Assembly (NCBI GenBank): GCA_963277665.1
Contig: CAUJRU010000138.1
Coordinates: 124,001 to 188,000, forward strand
Direction: 5' to 3'
Length of the DNA stretch: 64,000 nt
Origin: Viscum album
Lineage: Eukaryota; Streptophyta; Magnoliopsida; Santalales; Viscaceae
In this document: piece by piece, positions 1 to 13,400 of the stretch
Layout: each line of letters opens with the position of its first letter
Numbering within the stretch: position 1 is the first letter of the stretch
Notes under the pieces: model-generated
Databases searched by the model: none
Seen by the model: only the letters and a program-made list of their open reading frames with translations
What the model was told of the DNA's origin: nothing
Position numbers and translations under genes: made by a program

Positions 1-317
1 CAAGAATTTTATTTATCTTTTATATTAATCCCCTAAAAATTAACTCTCATCCCGTATAAAACACAACTAAGGTAAAGTTCCCCTTACACAATTATCGGTG
101 CTGCGAGTTCATCGGTGCCCTCAGATTTAAATTCTGAGCATAGGTTCAAAAGATAGAAAAACATGCACTTACGTTTACTAAATGTACCCGAAAAAACTTC
201 AGAAATTGATTCCGGGCACACCGGGCCACAGAATCAAGTGCTATCAGAAGCCAAATACTCGTAAAATTCCAATATATTTATGAAAAATAAAATTACTTGA
301 AATTTCTGGGTTTTACA
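1..317 (-). repeat. 3' LTR (partial) of the left-edge chromovirus
   Basis: Aligns with 4112-4414 and ends at the same TTTACA terminus. On the element's strand it starts TGTAAAA, directly after a purine tract. Truncated by the window edge. Confidence 0.85.
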
Positions 318-320
318 TTA

Positions 321-330
321 CTCCCACCTC
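321..330 (-). promoter_or_regulatory. Polypurine tract of the left-edge chromovirus
   Basis: On the minus strand this reads GAGGTGGGAG, three bases before the TG start of the 3' LTR. That is the expected position of the plus-strand DNA priming site. Confidence 0.7.
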
Positions 331-364
331 AGATATTTACATCCCTATAATGCTACAACAAACA

Positions 365-915
365 CTAGGGAAACAAAAGAGGGTACTGAGCATGTATCTA
401 AGCCTCCCACTCCCATGTGCTCTCCTGGAGGTTCCAGTACTGTCATCGAATGCACAATAGAGGATTCGACCATCCACGTAGGACCTGCTCCTGTCGATCC
501 TCGATCTCCACCATGACCTCTGAGAAAGTCACCCCATCATCGATGTCCGGATTATCGTGTTCGATGATGTGGGATGGGTCATTCATGTATCTCCTTAGCT
601 GAGATATGTGGAAGACATCGTTCACCATGTGAAGCTGAGGTGGAAGGACAAGGTGGTAAGACACCTCCCCTACTCTGGTGAAGAAAAAGGAGGAGTGACT
701 GTAAGAGACTATAGATAGGCTGGAACATCTCTATCCACAAAGGATTTATGTAAGGCAGCCAGTTGCTCAGTCACCTCTCCAAGAAGCTGAATACCAGTCT
801 TCCTGATGAGCGCATCTGCATCAAAGTTACCCTTACCAAGAATATAGACTTTCTCAAAGTCATAGTCCCGGAGGAACTCAAGCCATCATCGCTGTCTCAG
901 GTTCAAATTCGTCTG
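365..915 (-). pseudogene. Pol remnant: RNase H end, integrase C-terminus, chromodomain
   Basis: Two blocks are recognisable on the minus strand. At about 915-800 is the RNase H C-terminal region, with the RQRRWLEFLRDYDFE-like and GKGNFDADAL motifs spread over shifted frames. At 664-443 an open frame of 73 codons carries the integrase end, with the VNDVFHISQLRRYM signature. It continues into VEIEDRQEQVLRG. Past a frame break, a chromodomain tail (STWEWEA, then AQYPLLFP) stops at 365. The integrase zinc finger and DDE core that should lie between the blocks are absent, so a deletion removed them. The chromodomain places it among chromoviruses, probably Tekay/Del-like. Confidence 0.8.
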
Positions 916-1499
916 AAAGAAGACACAACAGAGACTATTGAGATTGGAGTGAACCATAAAACATTCGCTCTATAATCTATGGGTGAAACTAGCCAATTGT
1001 AAGAACTTGACTTCACCATTCTTCTCATATGTTCTATAAGAGCTTCTATGAATTCTCCTTTAACGAAACGAGAATTCCAATCTCATTTCCTAGATGAACA
1101 AATTCCTTTTCCTAATACAGTCATTCCTGACATGAATGATACTAATTCATGTCATGGAAAACGTCGCAAGGCCCCGATTCTACTACCAAGAGATCGAACC
1201 ATAACTCTTGCCTCCAAGAGTTGAGTCGCACTATCAGCATCAGTGTGTGGTTAATGGGTCTCCACTAGTAGAAATATAAAATTTGAGGGTCAATTCAACA
1301 GTTTAAACCAGAACCTCTTAGTATTAACTACACAAAAATTATGGGAAGAAAACATCACAAGTACAAGTGACTTTTATTACTACAGCTCAATGTAAAAAAA
1401 CAGAGAAACCACAATAATGACATTAACGAAGCTAGAAGAATTATGAAAACAGGCATCCTTGCCTGGATGTAGTCTCACTCCAATCCATCTGCTTCAAGA

Positions 1500-2290
1500 G
1501 CTCTATAGTCGTATGCTTCAGCTACCTGAAGCTGTACTCTTTCATGTCCACATGTTCCCTGCGGTCAGGGTGGACCTCCTGGTGGTGGTGGTGGAAACAC
1601 CTCGAAGCGTCGACCACCAACAGGTGCACGACCAACTCCTCTACCTCGATCTCCTGCTCCTTACAGTTCGCGTCGATCGAACCTCTGCCTCTCCCTGGGA
1701 GGTCCCTCATCTATCATCCGATCACCTGTATGGCGGGTCGGTCAGTCACGTTCCTTGTGACCAAGCCCGTCGTAGGATAAACAATATATGTTCCTTGTAT
1801 TCATGGCTCTACCTCCACTCTAGGAGCCCCGCACAACCGATCCTAAGTTGTGCAGTTGACCGCCTATGGGTCTTTTCCTCTTGGAACTCTACGTCATCTA
1901 TATACTGCCAGCTGCAGAAGACTCCACTGCATGTCGACTAGTGGTGGGTTCCGCTACTGGAGATTGCTCGGCATGTAAACTCTCCACTATGAGGGCTCGC
2001 TCCAACACCCCTGCATGCGTCAGGATGTAATGAGAAACAACTGAAGCTATAATCTCTCACCCGATCCCATGCTCGAAGGTATGGGACCTAATTAACGGGT
2101 CTCATTCCATAGTTGTAGAGTAGCACGAGAGGCATTTGAACCTCGCTGAATATGGTGCTATTGTCATGTTTCCCTGCTGCAGATTCAGTAGCTCCTGTAT
2201 ACGCACTTCTCGAAGGGTGGATGGTACAATCTCCACCCGGAACAAGCTCACGAGGTCTTCCCCTAGAATTGATGCCTCGTCATGCATCTA
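1500..2290 (-). pseudogene. Gag remnant of the left-edge chromovirus
   Basis: On the minus strand a 61-codon frame at 2287-2102 carries the capsid signature LLNLQQGNMTIAPYSARF, the usual retrotransposon gag motif (E-F-x-L-x-Q-G-x-M-T-V-x-x-Y-x-x-x-F). Further along in sense, 1720-1540 encodes a GRGRG-rich, basic and proline-rich stretch like the linkers near gag zinc knuckles. No intact knuckle was found. The 160-codon plus-strand frame at 1459-1941 is antisense to this and is not a gene. The stretch 915-1450 between gag and RNase H has no motif I can name. Confidence 0.65.
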
Positions 2291-2299
2291 GAGCATCAG

Positions 2300-2939
2300 G
2301 CTCTACCATCTGCCGCTGATTCCTGAATGAGGCTTCTAGTAAGGACCATCGTAATGTTTGTTGGCATCACTACTAGCTTGAATACTCTAACCACAACCTC
2401 CATCCAATCCTCAGCCTATGGAGGGTTCATCTCTCCCCTGAACCTGGGTGGCCTCTAGTGCTGGAACACGTGTAGCACGCTCAAGCGGCGTGCTCTCTCT
2501 GCTGCTAGGGCTGATGGAATTGGTCGCCCAACAAGATGTGGTATTGTTGGTGCCTCTGATGGTGCCTAAACTGGAAGAGGGCCATGTACTAAGGCCTCAT
2601 CGCTCAGTGGGCTGTTTGTACGTACAACTCTCTGGGCTCTAGCTAGTTGTCCGCAGGGAGGTATCCTGAAAGAAACCGATGCGACATGGTCAAAATACTA
2701 TACCTGGTGAGCTGACCTAGTTTGAACTGACATAAAGAAAACTTTTGAAAACACACACACAATTAGTGTTTTCATCCACTGTGTTGGAAATCAGAAGTCA
2801 GGGTACTGGTATATGGATACATCGGCCTCCTCACCAACACTGGACTCCCTGAACTAAAATTCACACTCATTACGCTTTACATTATTTCCTCACAGAAAAT
2901 AAAATATCAGAGTCCTATGTTTTGAGGTAGAATTGACTC
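2300..2939. other. Gag 5' portion and leader of the left-edge chromovirus, decayed
   Basis: Lies between the primer site and the recognisable gag motif. It should hold the gag N-terminus and untranslated leader. Frames are broken and no motif is clear. Confidence 0.4.
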
Positions 2940-2950
2940 CTCTAATACCA
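2940..2950 (-). promoter_or_regulatory. Primer binding site, tRNA-iMet type
   Basis: On the minus strand reads TGGTATTAGAG, one mismatch from the common plant tRNA-iMet primer site TGGTATCAGAG. It lies three bases inside the 5' LTR end. Confidence 0.75.
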
Positions 2951-2953
2951 ATT

Positions 2954-4414
2954 TGTCACAATCCATCCCCCAGTCCCCATATCAGGACTACCCCAAGCCC
3001 GCCTTCTATAGGCCAGGGGCTGGAGACTAGCACCAAAGGCGTAGCTCCCTTAAAACTGGGAAGTCATTGCCTTTATAAAACATAAACGCACACAGTCAGA
3101 GTACAAGCGGAAGAAAACACTACGTAAAACCGTATAACAAGTGCGATGAAAGTACAAAGGGGACGGAAATACAAGCCCAATAGAAATGTACAACTACAAT
3201 TGAATGAAAGTACAACTAAAAATACAACAGCTGAGTGGTGAAGAATATTATAGATCGTTCTCTGGGTTCCTACCTAAAGGGTAGGTACAAATGTCCTCTT
3301 CAACACTGCACGTCTATCGGTCCTCTCTGTGTGTCGTCACATTGAGTTTCCACCTCTAGGTACCATCCAGTACTCAAGGGTATAAATCACATAAATGAAA
3401 ATTAAACAAAAATTCTCCTACCTTGAAATGATGTCACACATCATCGAATCGGGGAAGATGAATGTCGTGGTGGTTGGGCGTCGCGGGGGGAAGACGAGGT
3501 TGTCCTCATTTATCGTATACTTCCTCTTCTGAGCTCGTGCGTCTGTCCATTGATGACAAACAAGAAGATATAAGGTTCATCGGAGAATTACCGTGTTAGA
3601 AGGGGGTTCCGAGGAAGAAGCCGAGGAAGAAGCGTCGTTAGTTGGAGTGCACCCGAAGAAAAAGTGTCATTGGTGACTTTGTGTTCTTCGAAACGTGGAA
3701 TGTTCTTCATGGAGAGAAGAACAATATTCTCTATTTCTATAGAGCTTTCTCCAAACTCTCCCAACACAATGAATTCCAAACTAAAATAATATCATAAGCT
3801 ATTATTTTATTCTTCCATAATATAACATTGCCATGCACATTCATAAACATTCAAAACATCCCAAAGTAATTAACTCATGGTGTTTTCATATTAATGACCA
3901 TGTGGAAGGTGGATGGTTTAGCAATTAAAGAGGGGATTTGTCAAGAATTATACAAGGGGTTTAAGGGGAGTTATGGGAAGATGAAGAGTTAAGTCTCGTT
4001 TGGGCCCCAACTCAAAAATGTCCTAAATTGGGATGTTATGAGGGTGTGGGCCCCACCATTAACTTCCCCATGTAGGATTTAACTTCCCAAGATATATAAA
4101 AGTGTTCACAAAAATTTTATTTAACTTTTTTTATCCCCTAAAAATTAACTCTCAAATCGTATAAAATGCAACTGCAGTAAAGGTCCCTTTAAGAAATTAC
4201 CGGTTTAGCGAGTTCATCGGGGCCCTCAGATTCAAATTCTGAGCACCGGTTCAAATGATAGAAAAACCCGGACGTATGATTTCTGAACACACCAGAACAA
4301 AAATTCATAAATTGATTTTGGGCCTCGGAATCATGATCCTTAAGAAGCCACAGACTCATCAAATTCCATAGTATTTATGAAAAAAAAATTCACTGATATT
4401 TCTAGGTCTTTACA
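2954..4414 (-). repeat. 5' LTR of the left-edge chromovirus
   Basis: A 1,461-bp repeat bounded by TG (2954) and CA (4414), adjoining the primer site and matching the partial copy at 1-317. The open frame at 3588-3779 lies inside it and is judged random. The five bases after it are TTACT. The partner duplication is outside the window. Confidence 0.85.
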
Positions 4415-7400
4415 TTACTGGTCTCCCTTGTTATCCCTTACTGAGAATTTGAGCTTTCCCTAACCCTTTTGGTCTAATTACCAGGGTTATGAAGAAAGTT
4501 ATTATTTATTATCTGTCTAAGTAGGGTAATATTCATGAATAACCTAGTGGGAGATATGTTTTCTCAATTATGTATCAGGGTTTTTGATTAAAGGTTCCCA
4601 AAAGAATTAAACATATATGGAATTTGGGAATCTATTTTTATAAAATTTTATGCTTTTTTAAAATGTTATGTAGTTTCTATGTATGATAAGAATATATGGA
4701 TATAATATGGATGTTGTACGGATTCTTCCCTCTTATGGTTGGGCTATGATGATTCTTTAGGTTCCCCTATGCATAGTACATATTTGGTGGACGAAGTTAT
4801 TCTCTTGAACCGAAGGTTATAGACATGGAATTCCATAACATGTTTGGAATGGTTGAATAATGATTTCTGAATCTATGATAGCTTGACAGACTAAGTTTAC
4901 ATGTTCTTCGATTGGAAACCACTTAAGGAACATGTCTTAGACTATTGGCTTAGGCTGATGAAGGTTTAATGAGAATGAGAAAAAAATTGAATAAGGAAAT
5001 GAAAGTAATTGTTCTTATAAATTTTCAATGTTTTAACCTATTTTATTTGTTTTTTTCATTAGTACCTATACTTCTAAATATATTATATTAGGATGGATAT
5101 TTTTTACACAATGTTTGTTTTATCTAATTTGGTTGTACTCACACCCTCCCCAGTCTTCCATGGGGTACTTGAGCATATTTGACGGTTGTATGTAAAGAAA
5201 ATGGAAAGTCCATATGCTTGATTGTGGGTTTTTGTCTTAGGAATGTTCATGGATTATCATAAGAGATAATATAACGGGATCAATATTTTGTATTCATAAT
5301 TTTTTTATTTGGTGATTTCATTTAACTTGGTACTGTAATGAATTGCATGGCATATTTACTATTTAGTTGTGTGGACCCAATTTTTTGAAATTATTTTTTA
5401 ATATACATGAATATAATTTCTGTTTTTTCTCTTTGTTATTATTTTATATTTTGTTTCATACAATTATAATGTGGTAATTACATCTAGATATATTTTAGTA
5501 CACCCTTTCTTTTAGTTATAAGCCTCTTTAATATAGGGAGGTGTGTCTATGGTCATGTAATGAACCGACGTATGGCACCACTTAGTGGGTTATGGGTTTG
5601 GATGTTATAATTGATATGGTTTAAGTAAAATTTAAGATTATTTATTACTATAGAATATATTAATGATTTGATGAAAATGTTTTTTAAGTTATCATTGATG
5701 GATATTACAAAATTTTCTAATTTATGGAATAAATCCCACATTTTGTGTTTTATCAATGGAAATAAGAAACATGTATGGTTTTAGTACATTTTTATGTCAA
5801 TTTAGTTTTTTTACCATGCCTAAATTTATTATATGATTAATGTATTAAAATTTTTGTTATGGGGAAATTTATAACTACATTATGATATTTGGGGAATTAA
5901 TGTTATGCTAATTTTGATAAATTTGATGTGCTTCTTTTTAAATTTTTTAATGTTTGATTCATCTATGTTTAACCATTTATGCAGTGGATAATATTGATAT
6001 TTTGATAAGTTACTAGTGACTAATGTTGTATTTTATCATATCATTATTAATTCATACTTGATAATATGGGATAAACATTTTGTATTTTATGATTAATGGT
6101 ATTTCTTGCCATTCTTTCAAAGAACATATGATCCATTAGAGGTTAATGTTAGTTCTTGATGAATTGGAAATTCATAATGAATTATCATTTCATGGAGTGA
6201 TATATGATTTGGAAATAGATCAAATAACAACCTAATGATGAAAATTTTCTCCTGATATAAATGAAGTTTGGGACCGATATATATTAACAATTTTAAAAAT
6301 TTCGATCTTATAGTAACCATATAATACTTTTAGGTGCCTCCATCAAACCTCTATCAGGTTCATATTGTGTTCAATGGGTCTCTCTAGATGACGAAAATAA
6401 GTTACCCATCACATATATTAAACTCATAGGTCATTCTACTGGAGCGTTATCATTCTTATAAGGAAGAACTATTTGTGATTATGGATCATATAAAAAAAGT
6501 TCGTTGAAATAATACCACTCCCCAAACCAATGTTTATTAATGAAATCGCATGCTTGAACTAGCTACATGGGAACTTGAAGATTTAATGAGGATGTATAAT
6601 ACAAATTTTGGTCACCAAAATGATAGAATTTAAAGGGTGAAATTTATTTTATTGTGGTATAATGTAATAACCAAATATTTTTATGAAATAAATAAATTTT
6701 TCATATAAATTCAACTTTTTTGATAGATTTCATTACAATCAACTTCTAGTTTAAAAATAACATGAAATAAAATAAAATTACTATTATTTGTCATGATAAT
6801 TATCTCCGAGCAATTATATCGGTGGGTATCAATAGGATTAAATAAATTAACAAAATATTTGGTTTCTATAATATAAAAACCAAAATTATATATTAACAAT
6901 ACTATTAATTATAAATGTAAACCAAAAAAACATTTCATTATAAAAAAAATTATTTTTCTAAAAAACTATTTTTATGCAAACAAAAACATTTACTGTTATG
7001 AAATAAATTAAATAACCATGGGTTATTTATTTTAAATAAATTTAAATATTTTATAAAAATTTTAAGAAATAAAATTCCTATTATCTATTATTATGCTTGA
7101 TTTAAGAATAAATACAATATTAAAATTAACAATTATAATTGTTTGTAAAAAATTATAACATTTTTCACGCATAATTTCAAATTAATGTTTAAACGTTTTT
7201 TTAAAATTACACTGATTTTTGAAATAATCATAAAAAAAATATTTTGGTGTGGATTTTTATTAATTTAATGAAAATTAAATAATTTCTAGGAATAATTAAA
7301 TATACTAGTGTTTATTAGGATTTTTATGTTCATTGAACACATTTAAAAACATTAAAAATTGAATATATTTTTTGAAAAAAAATATTCAATAAATTATATT

Positions 7401-10400
7401 TTTATTAATCCTTTTTAGGTAACATTAATTAATTTTATATTCAATTTTTATATAAGAAAATATAAAACTTATTCTGATATCCTCTTTATAAAACCATTAT
7501 GTCATCATGATTATGGGTTTAATTTTAGTTTTAATTTTCCACTTTATTGACTCGAATTTTGAAAAATGTAATAAATTTTTGGAATAATAATAATTTATAT
7601 AATATAATTATTAAAACATAATTTATATTCAAAATTAATTATAAAAAAATAAAATATATTTATCATGATTAAGGTTAAAATTATCTTAATATGGAGTAAA
7701 GGTAAAACAATAAAGAGTAAAATAATCTAGAAACAGGTCAGACAAAAAAAATTTAATTATATGTAGAGAATATTATATCTATTTTTTGATAAATCCTTAT
7801 TTTTTATCCATTATTCATGTTAATCATTTGGATAGAATGTTTTTCATTGGAAATCAATTTTGCGTCATCTCCCCCACTTATAAAAGGCTACTCCTATCAT
7901 CTACTTTTAATAATTACAAATCCCATTGGATCAAACATGACCTAAAAAAATATCTTGATTAATTACCTCCCCAAATATTGTAGGAAATATATAGAATACA
8001 AAACCCTTAAATAAAGGTTTTGTGTATAAACATGAAGAGGTTCTCTAAAGAAGAGGAAAGATTCATAAACTTGTGTTTTTTATTAATGTCATTTTACTCC
8101 TCTGTTAAATATTATTAAAATATTATAATATAACAACACTACAATATAAAATATATTTAGGTGATATTATGTTAATGTAATGACCTACATATATGTCGTC
8201 ATCTATAAAATGGGAAACACAATTATTGATCGTGTGTATGATGTACTACCTCCTCGTCAAATGATGTTATTATTTTTCCATAACAACCACTCTTTGGATG
8301 ATATAACTATTGATTTAATAAATATTTATGATATTTATAATATTTATATTGATATTAATTATAATATCACATCTATATTATTAACTCCCAACCCATTGTA
8401 AAATAATAACAATTCTCAAGTGTATGGTGGACATCAATCTAGAGAACCAACTAGATTGTTTTTTATTTCATGTTTTCATGGATGGTAATAAGGATATATT
8501 GAATTACTAAATACTATATTTGTATAATAATTTAATTATATAATTAATATATCACATATTCCATCATACATTCTATTTTGTGTGGGATTTGATTACGTCT
8601 CTTATCTGTAACGTGGTCTACCTCCTCATAGAGTGATATTATTCATTCATCCACTATGATTATCATATATGGTTATAATGATCAGTTTAAATAAAATAAG
8701 TGATAAGTATGGAAAAAAAACATTTTTTAATGTTATCTTATTGTTTAATTTTTTTTTCATTTCATCTGTTTAGAATGTGGAATCACCATTCATGCGTATG
8801 GAGGGCCTACCGCCTCCATAAACAGCGTATTTCATTTTTTATCTATAAATATTTTGGATTACTAAAAAATTATATATAATTAAAAAATATGATATGTATA
8901 TAATGTATTAATAAATATATATCATATAACCATCATTAATATTGAATGACCCAAAATTAATAATAAAAACCTCTACGAAAAACAATTCAATTATTACCCA
9001 TAACATGATTTTAACATGGAATTTTAATAAACTTGTAAAAGTAGTTAATAAATAATATATATATGGTATGATATAAATATATATACGGTTCTAATGTTTA
9101 TTTATAATAAAACTAAATTTATTGTACTAATGGTTCCAATTTTAATGAAAGAATTCAGGATATAAATTAATTGATTCTTTCTCAATTTTCCTGCTTTGAA
9201 ACATATGTTTTGTTATGAACATATTTATTTTATCATGCAAATTTTAAAACCCTTTAAAATGATATATCATTTATATAAATTTATTAATGATATTTAATTT
9301 TTTATTTTATGTTTTTTTATTGGGGATTATGATTCAAATTTTAAAAAAATGGTAAGGGTTTCATGTTATAAAATCATTGTATGTTAGGATTTTTTATGAT
9401 TATATTTTTGATTATGAAATATTATGATTTATATCTCAAGAAACACATGAATTTTATTCATATATTTTTTTTTATTAAAAATATATTGTTTCCTTAAAAT
9501 TTTCCCCACATTATCTTCATAGGAGTTCAAAATAATTTTTCTTGAGAAAAATATTCTTCATTTCTCTATTTGATTAAAAAATCATTTTTTCCATGACCAT
9601 GTTTTATAAAAAAATTTGTTTTCAATAAATATTTAACTATTATCCCATGATTCATTAAATTAATTTACCAAAATTTTTAACATTTAAAAAATCAATTTAC
9701 TGAAATTTTTATTTCATTTTTTTGAATGAGGAACTTTTGATTTTTTTCAGAAAATGTGAAATGAATCTTTGTTTTAACTCATACTGAATTAACTATATTT
9801 TTTCCATTATGACCAATTTATTTTTTATTATTTCCTTCTGATGTTATTATGTTTATATTCGAAAAAAATATTTGATAATTTTCAATCATAATTTATGTTT
9901 TATAATTGTATTCTCATAGTGGAAGGGGTATTTTCAAGAAGAAATGTTCCATGGGATCTCTAAATTTTTTTTACATCAATAATAACATCCTATGAGGTTA
10001 CTAATGTTGTACTAGGAATATGATAAAAGGATACTATTATAAATATTTTCATCAATGGATTATGCTTATAATAGGAATTATTTATGATAATGTTTCTGAC
10101 CCACGATTTTTACATTGATACAAATCTTATTAACCCCACTAGTTTTTAAATGTGTTATTCTATGATGAAATTATGAAATGATTACGAAAAATATTTATTT
10201 TCCTTTGGTTATGCAATGATTAAATGTTTATAAAACCAATTTATTTTTATGCATTCTGTTTTGATTATTGTTTTATGATCTTGGGGCCTAAATATGTACA
10301 TTTTTAATTATGTGATGTGTGGGAATAATTCTCGTTCTAATTAATTAGGTAAACACTGATATCTAATTAAATAAACAAAATTTTATTGTGGAGTGAACAA

Positions 10401-13400
10401 AATTCAGTGTCACACTTCGTCCACCTTTATATTATTGGGAGAGAACCATGACTACTATAAGGGTTTTGTGGGTGAAATCATTACTCTATTATTGTTTTCA
10501 AAATGATCCTTAACTACTAAGGAAATTATTTTCTATGATCATGTATATTCTACCAATATATGTCTTATTTCAATGTTATATTGACATGGTTTATGTTCTT
10601 TGATTCCATTCGGAATAATTTAATATTAATTTCAATTTTTTTTCATTGCTATGGATTATATTCAATGATATATAGGGTATCATTTTAAAATTTCACTTTT
10701 TTCTCTCTTACCCTTATGAACATGTTATGTTTATATATCCCATGTTTACCATTACTGAGCATCTGATATCACAATTTCTTATGTTTCATTTCCCACATGT
10801 TATAAAAAATGTTATTGTGTATGATATGTCTATAACGGGTCGTAGTTATGAAGAACATACTTGGATATAATGTTGTTCAACTAATATGTAATTGTTTATG
10901 TATCAACGTTTCCATATTCACTAGTCCTAAATGATTATTTCATGGACCATTAATTTATATAATGAATATTTTTTTATTTATATGTAATATCAGTGTGTTA
11001 AAAGTATTTTTCACTACACATATTATTTATATTGGTTTCAAATGTCCATTGAGATTTTAAAATGATTGTTCATTGTGGTTTAAAAATATTTTTGACTATC
11101 ATTGTAATATTTTAAAATAGAACTCTATTTATGGATTTAATTTACGTTACTATCGAGTTTTTTTATAAAATTTTGAAAATTTGGTTTCTTACCATTTTCT
11201 ACATCATCCCCTTCTCCCAAAAAAAAGTTTTCTATTACTTATTAATAGATAATATAATATATCTTGAGATTTTTATATAATCCTACATTTATATTGATAT
11301 ATAAATTTACAATTTTTAAAATAAATTTAAAAATATTTGTTTATTCGTATTATTATTAGATACCTGAAAGTACAATTGATTAGGGTCTCAAATGTCACTT
11401 TTTTATGTGTTTGATTTTCAAATTTAAATATTAATTAAATTTTGTACATGTCGCAATAATTGAGAATTATAGGTGATTAGGGGTGTGCCTAGTATATAGT
11501 TATCTAATGCATTTGGTAATTATTTAGAATTAAAAGATGAAATGATGGATGTAACTGAGTAGGATATTCTTTTTGGAATAGTGATATGAAAGAATGATAT
11601 TAAATGTTTTATGATTTAAATTTTTCAATATATCTTCCAATTTTTCTGATGCATTAATTGATTTGTAGTTTAATTATTGATCCAAGGGTAATTTAACATG
11701 TGTTTATAAGCACAAATTTTATTTTCTATAAATGAAGAAAATTTAATGGGTTGATTAATTTTTCAATGGATTAATTGGTTTACATTAATTTTTAATCCAT
11801 TATAGATAATTATATGCACATCCAATATTTTAAAATGATTTTATAGGTTTTAGATATGTATTGGAAGCACTGTATAGTTTATCTTAATGTTATAGAGACT
11901 TATCATGAATACTGAAAAGGGTTAGGAAATGAACATGTTGTATTAATTTAAAATCAACTTTTTTAGAAATAGTCTAGTCTTTGTAGAAGTGTCCATATAG
12001 AAATTTTATTGTTTTTCAATTTATCTAAATATCTAAAACTAAATATTCATAGGAATTTTAAAATTTTCAACCCTTACTATAAATTGTAAAATTAAGGGTT
12101 AGGTTAGTAGGGGTGTTATATATCATTTCAATTCTCATAGTAAATGTATAATTGGATAGATGAACACAGTTTGATATAATTTATCCATGAAGATGTTCAT
12201 ATCAAGTAACTCACCATAATAGATATAAATATTTTTAGGATCTTAGTTAATAAGTAGAATTATAACACTCATATGAAGTAAATTTCATACCAATATATAA
12301 TTAAATATTTTTTTTTGTTAATTTCATTAAAATAATGTTTCGGAAAATATTGATGATGATAATAGAATATTTTTTCTAACATGAATAGATATATCATTCC
12401 ATATTTCAGATTGATTATTTATAATATTCTTTTTCACTAAATGATAACATGATATTATTTTATACAATAGTTACATTTCATTTTGGGATATTTCATTATC
12501 ACAGTGAAATGAAAATGTTGATTTTATCTTTTGAGGGATGAGTTCCAATGGGGTTTATTTTCCATGATTTTGGTTTATTACTCTAATTTAAATTAATTAT
12601 TTGGTTAGTTCATGATTATCTTATTTTTCATATATTAGAAATAAAATACATTCAAACAAAGTATTTATAGTGTTTTTACAAGGGTCTTTTATGGTTCTTA
12701 AATGTTTATGAATATAGGTGAAATTTTTTTTGAATCATTATATTGCATGTATAATTTTTAATTTTTGTCATGTTATCTATAACACTCTATTTGAATTGAT
12801 TATTTTTGTTTTTTCAAGAATTGTGCTCAGACTCCTAGAACAAGGAACATTATCAATGGGATGGCCACTAAAAATATGTGGGAAAATAATTATTTTTATA
12901 TATTAATGGTATAATTTTTCTTTTATTCACATTCATAGTGTAACTATTTATCATCGGGAAAATATCCATGGTTATTGTTTATAATTCATGATTATTTCCC
13001 CAAATTACATTTTAATTTACTTTCAAGAAAAAGGATTTTAAGGGTTTAACAGTATCTTGAAAAATATCAAAATTATACTCCAATTAGGATTGATAAACCC
13101 TAATATTAACACTTTTAATTATTAGATCTACGCATCTTATAAATTCCTTAAATATTAAGATATTTACTCTATAATATATCCTTATTAATAAGATCATATA
13201 ATAATTAATATATCTAGCCCTAGGTCATTCTGTATACCTCTATATTCAAATTTACAACATTAAAATTGTAAAACAAATTAAAATTAATATAATTAATCCA
13301 ATCTATTTATTCAAGACATTTCTCTATGTAAATATTTATAATCCACATCATGTTATATTTTCCTTTGAGGTGGAATTTATTGAGAATATTGTTTCCGTAA

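Larger units (their letters stand above)
1..4414 (-). mobile_element. Degenerate Ty3/Gypsy chromovirus, partial at window edge
   Basis: A minus-strand LTR retrotransposon with part of its 3' LTR (1-317), a short internal region (318-2953) and a complete 5' LTR (2954-4414). The two LTR ends match over about 310 bp with many substitutions and small indels, roughly a quarter of positions by eye. Internal remnants in sense order are a tRNA-Met-like primer site, gag, RNase H C-terminus, integrase C-terminus with chromodomain, and a polypurine tract. The internal region is only about 2.6 kb, so most of protease, RT and the integrase core is missing. It cannot be autonomous. The target duplication cannot be checked because the left end lies outside the window. 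Confidence 0.85.

Noticed and set aside
1459..1941. 160-codon plus-strand frame as a gene
   Set aside because: Antisense to a gag linker remnant. No motif, and composition follows the opposite strand.
5556..8190. Possible LTR ends (TGTAATGAACC near 5556, TGTAATGACC near 8176)
   Set aside because: Only about ten bases of similarity each, with no partner repeat, primer site or duplication.
8180..8830. Three similar words around ACCTCCTC (8250, 8621, 8810) as a tandem repeat
   Set aside because: Too short and diverged to separate from chance in AT-rich DNA.
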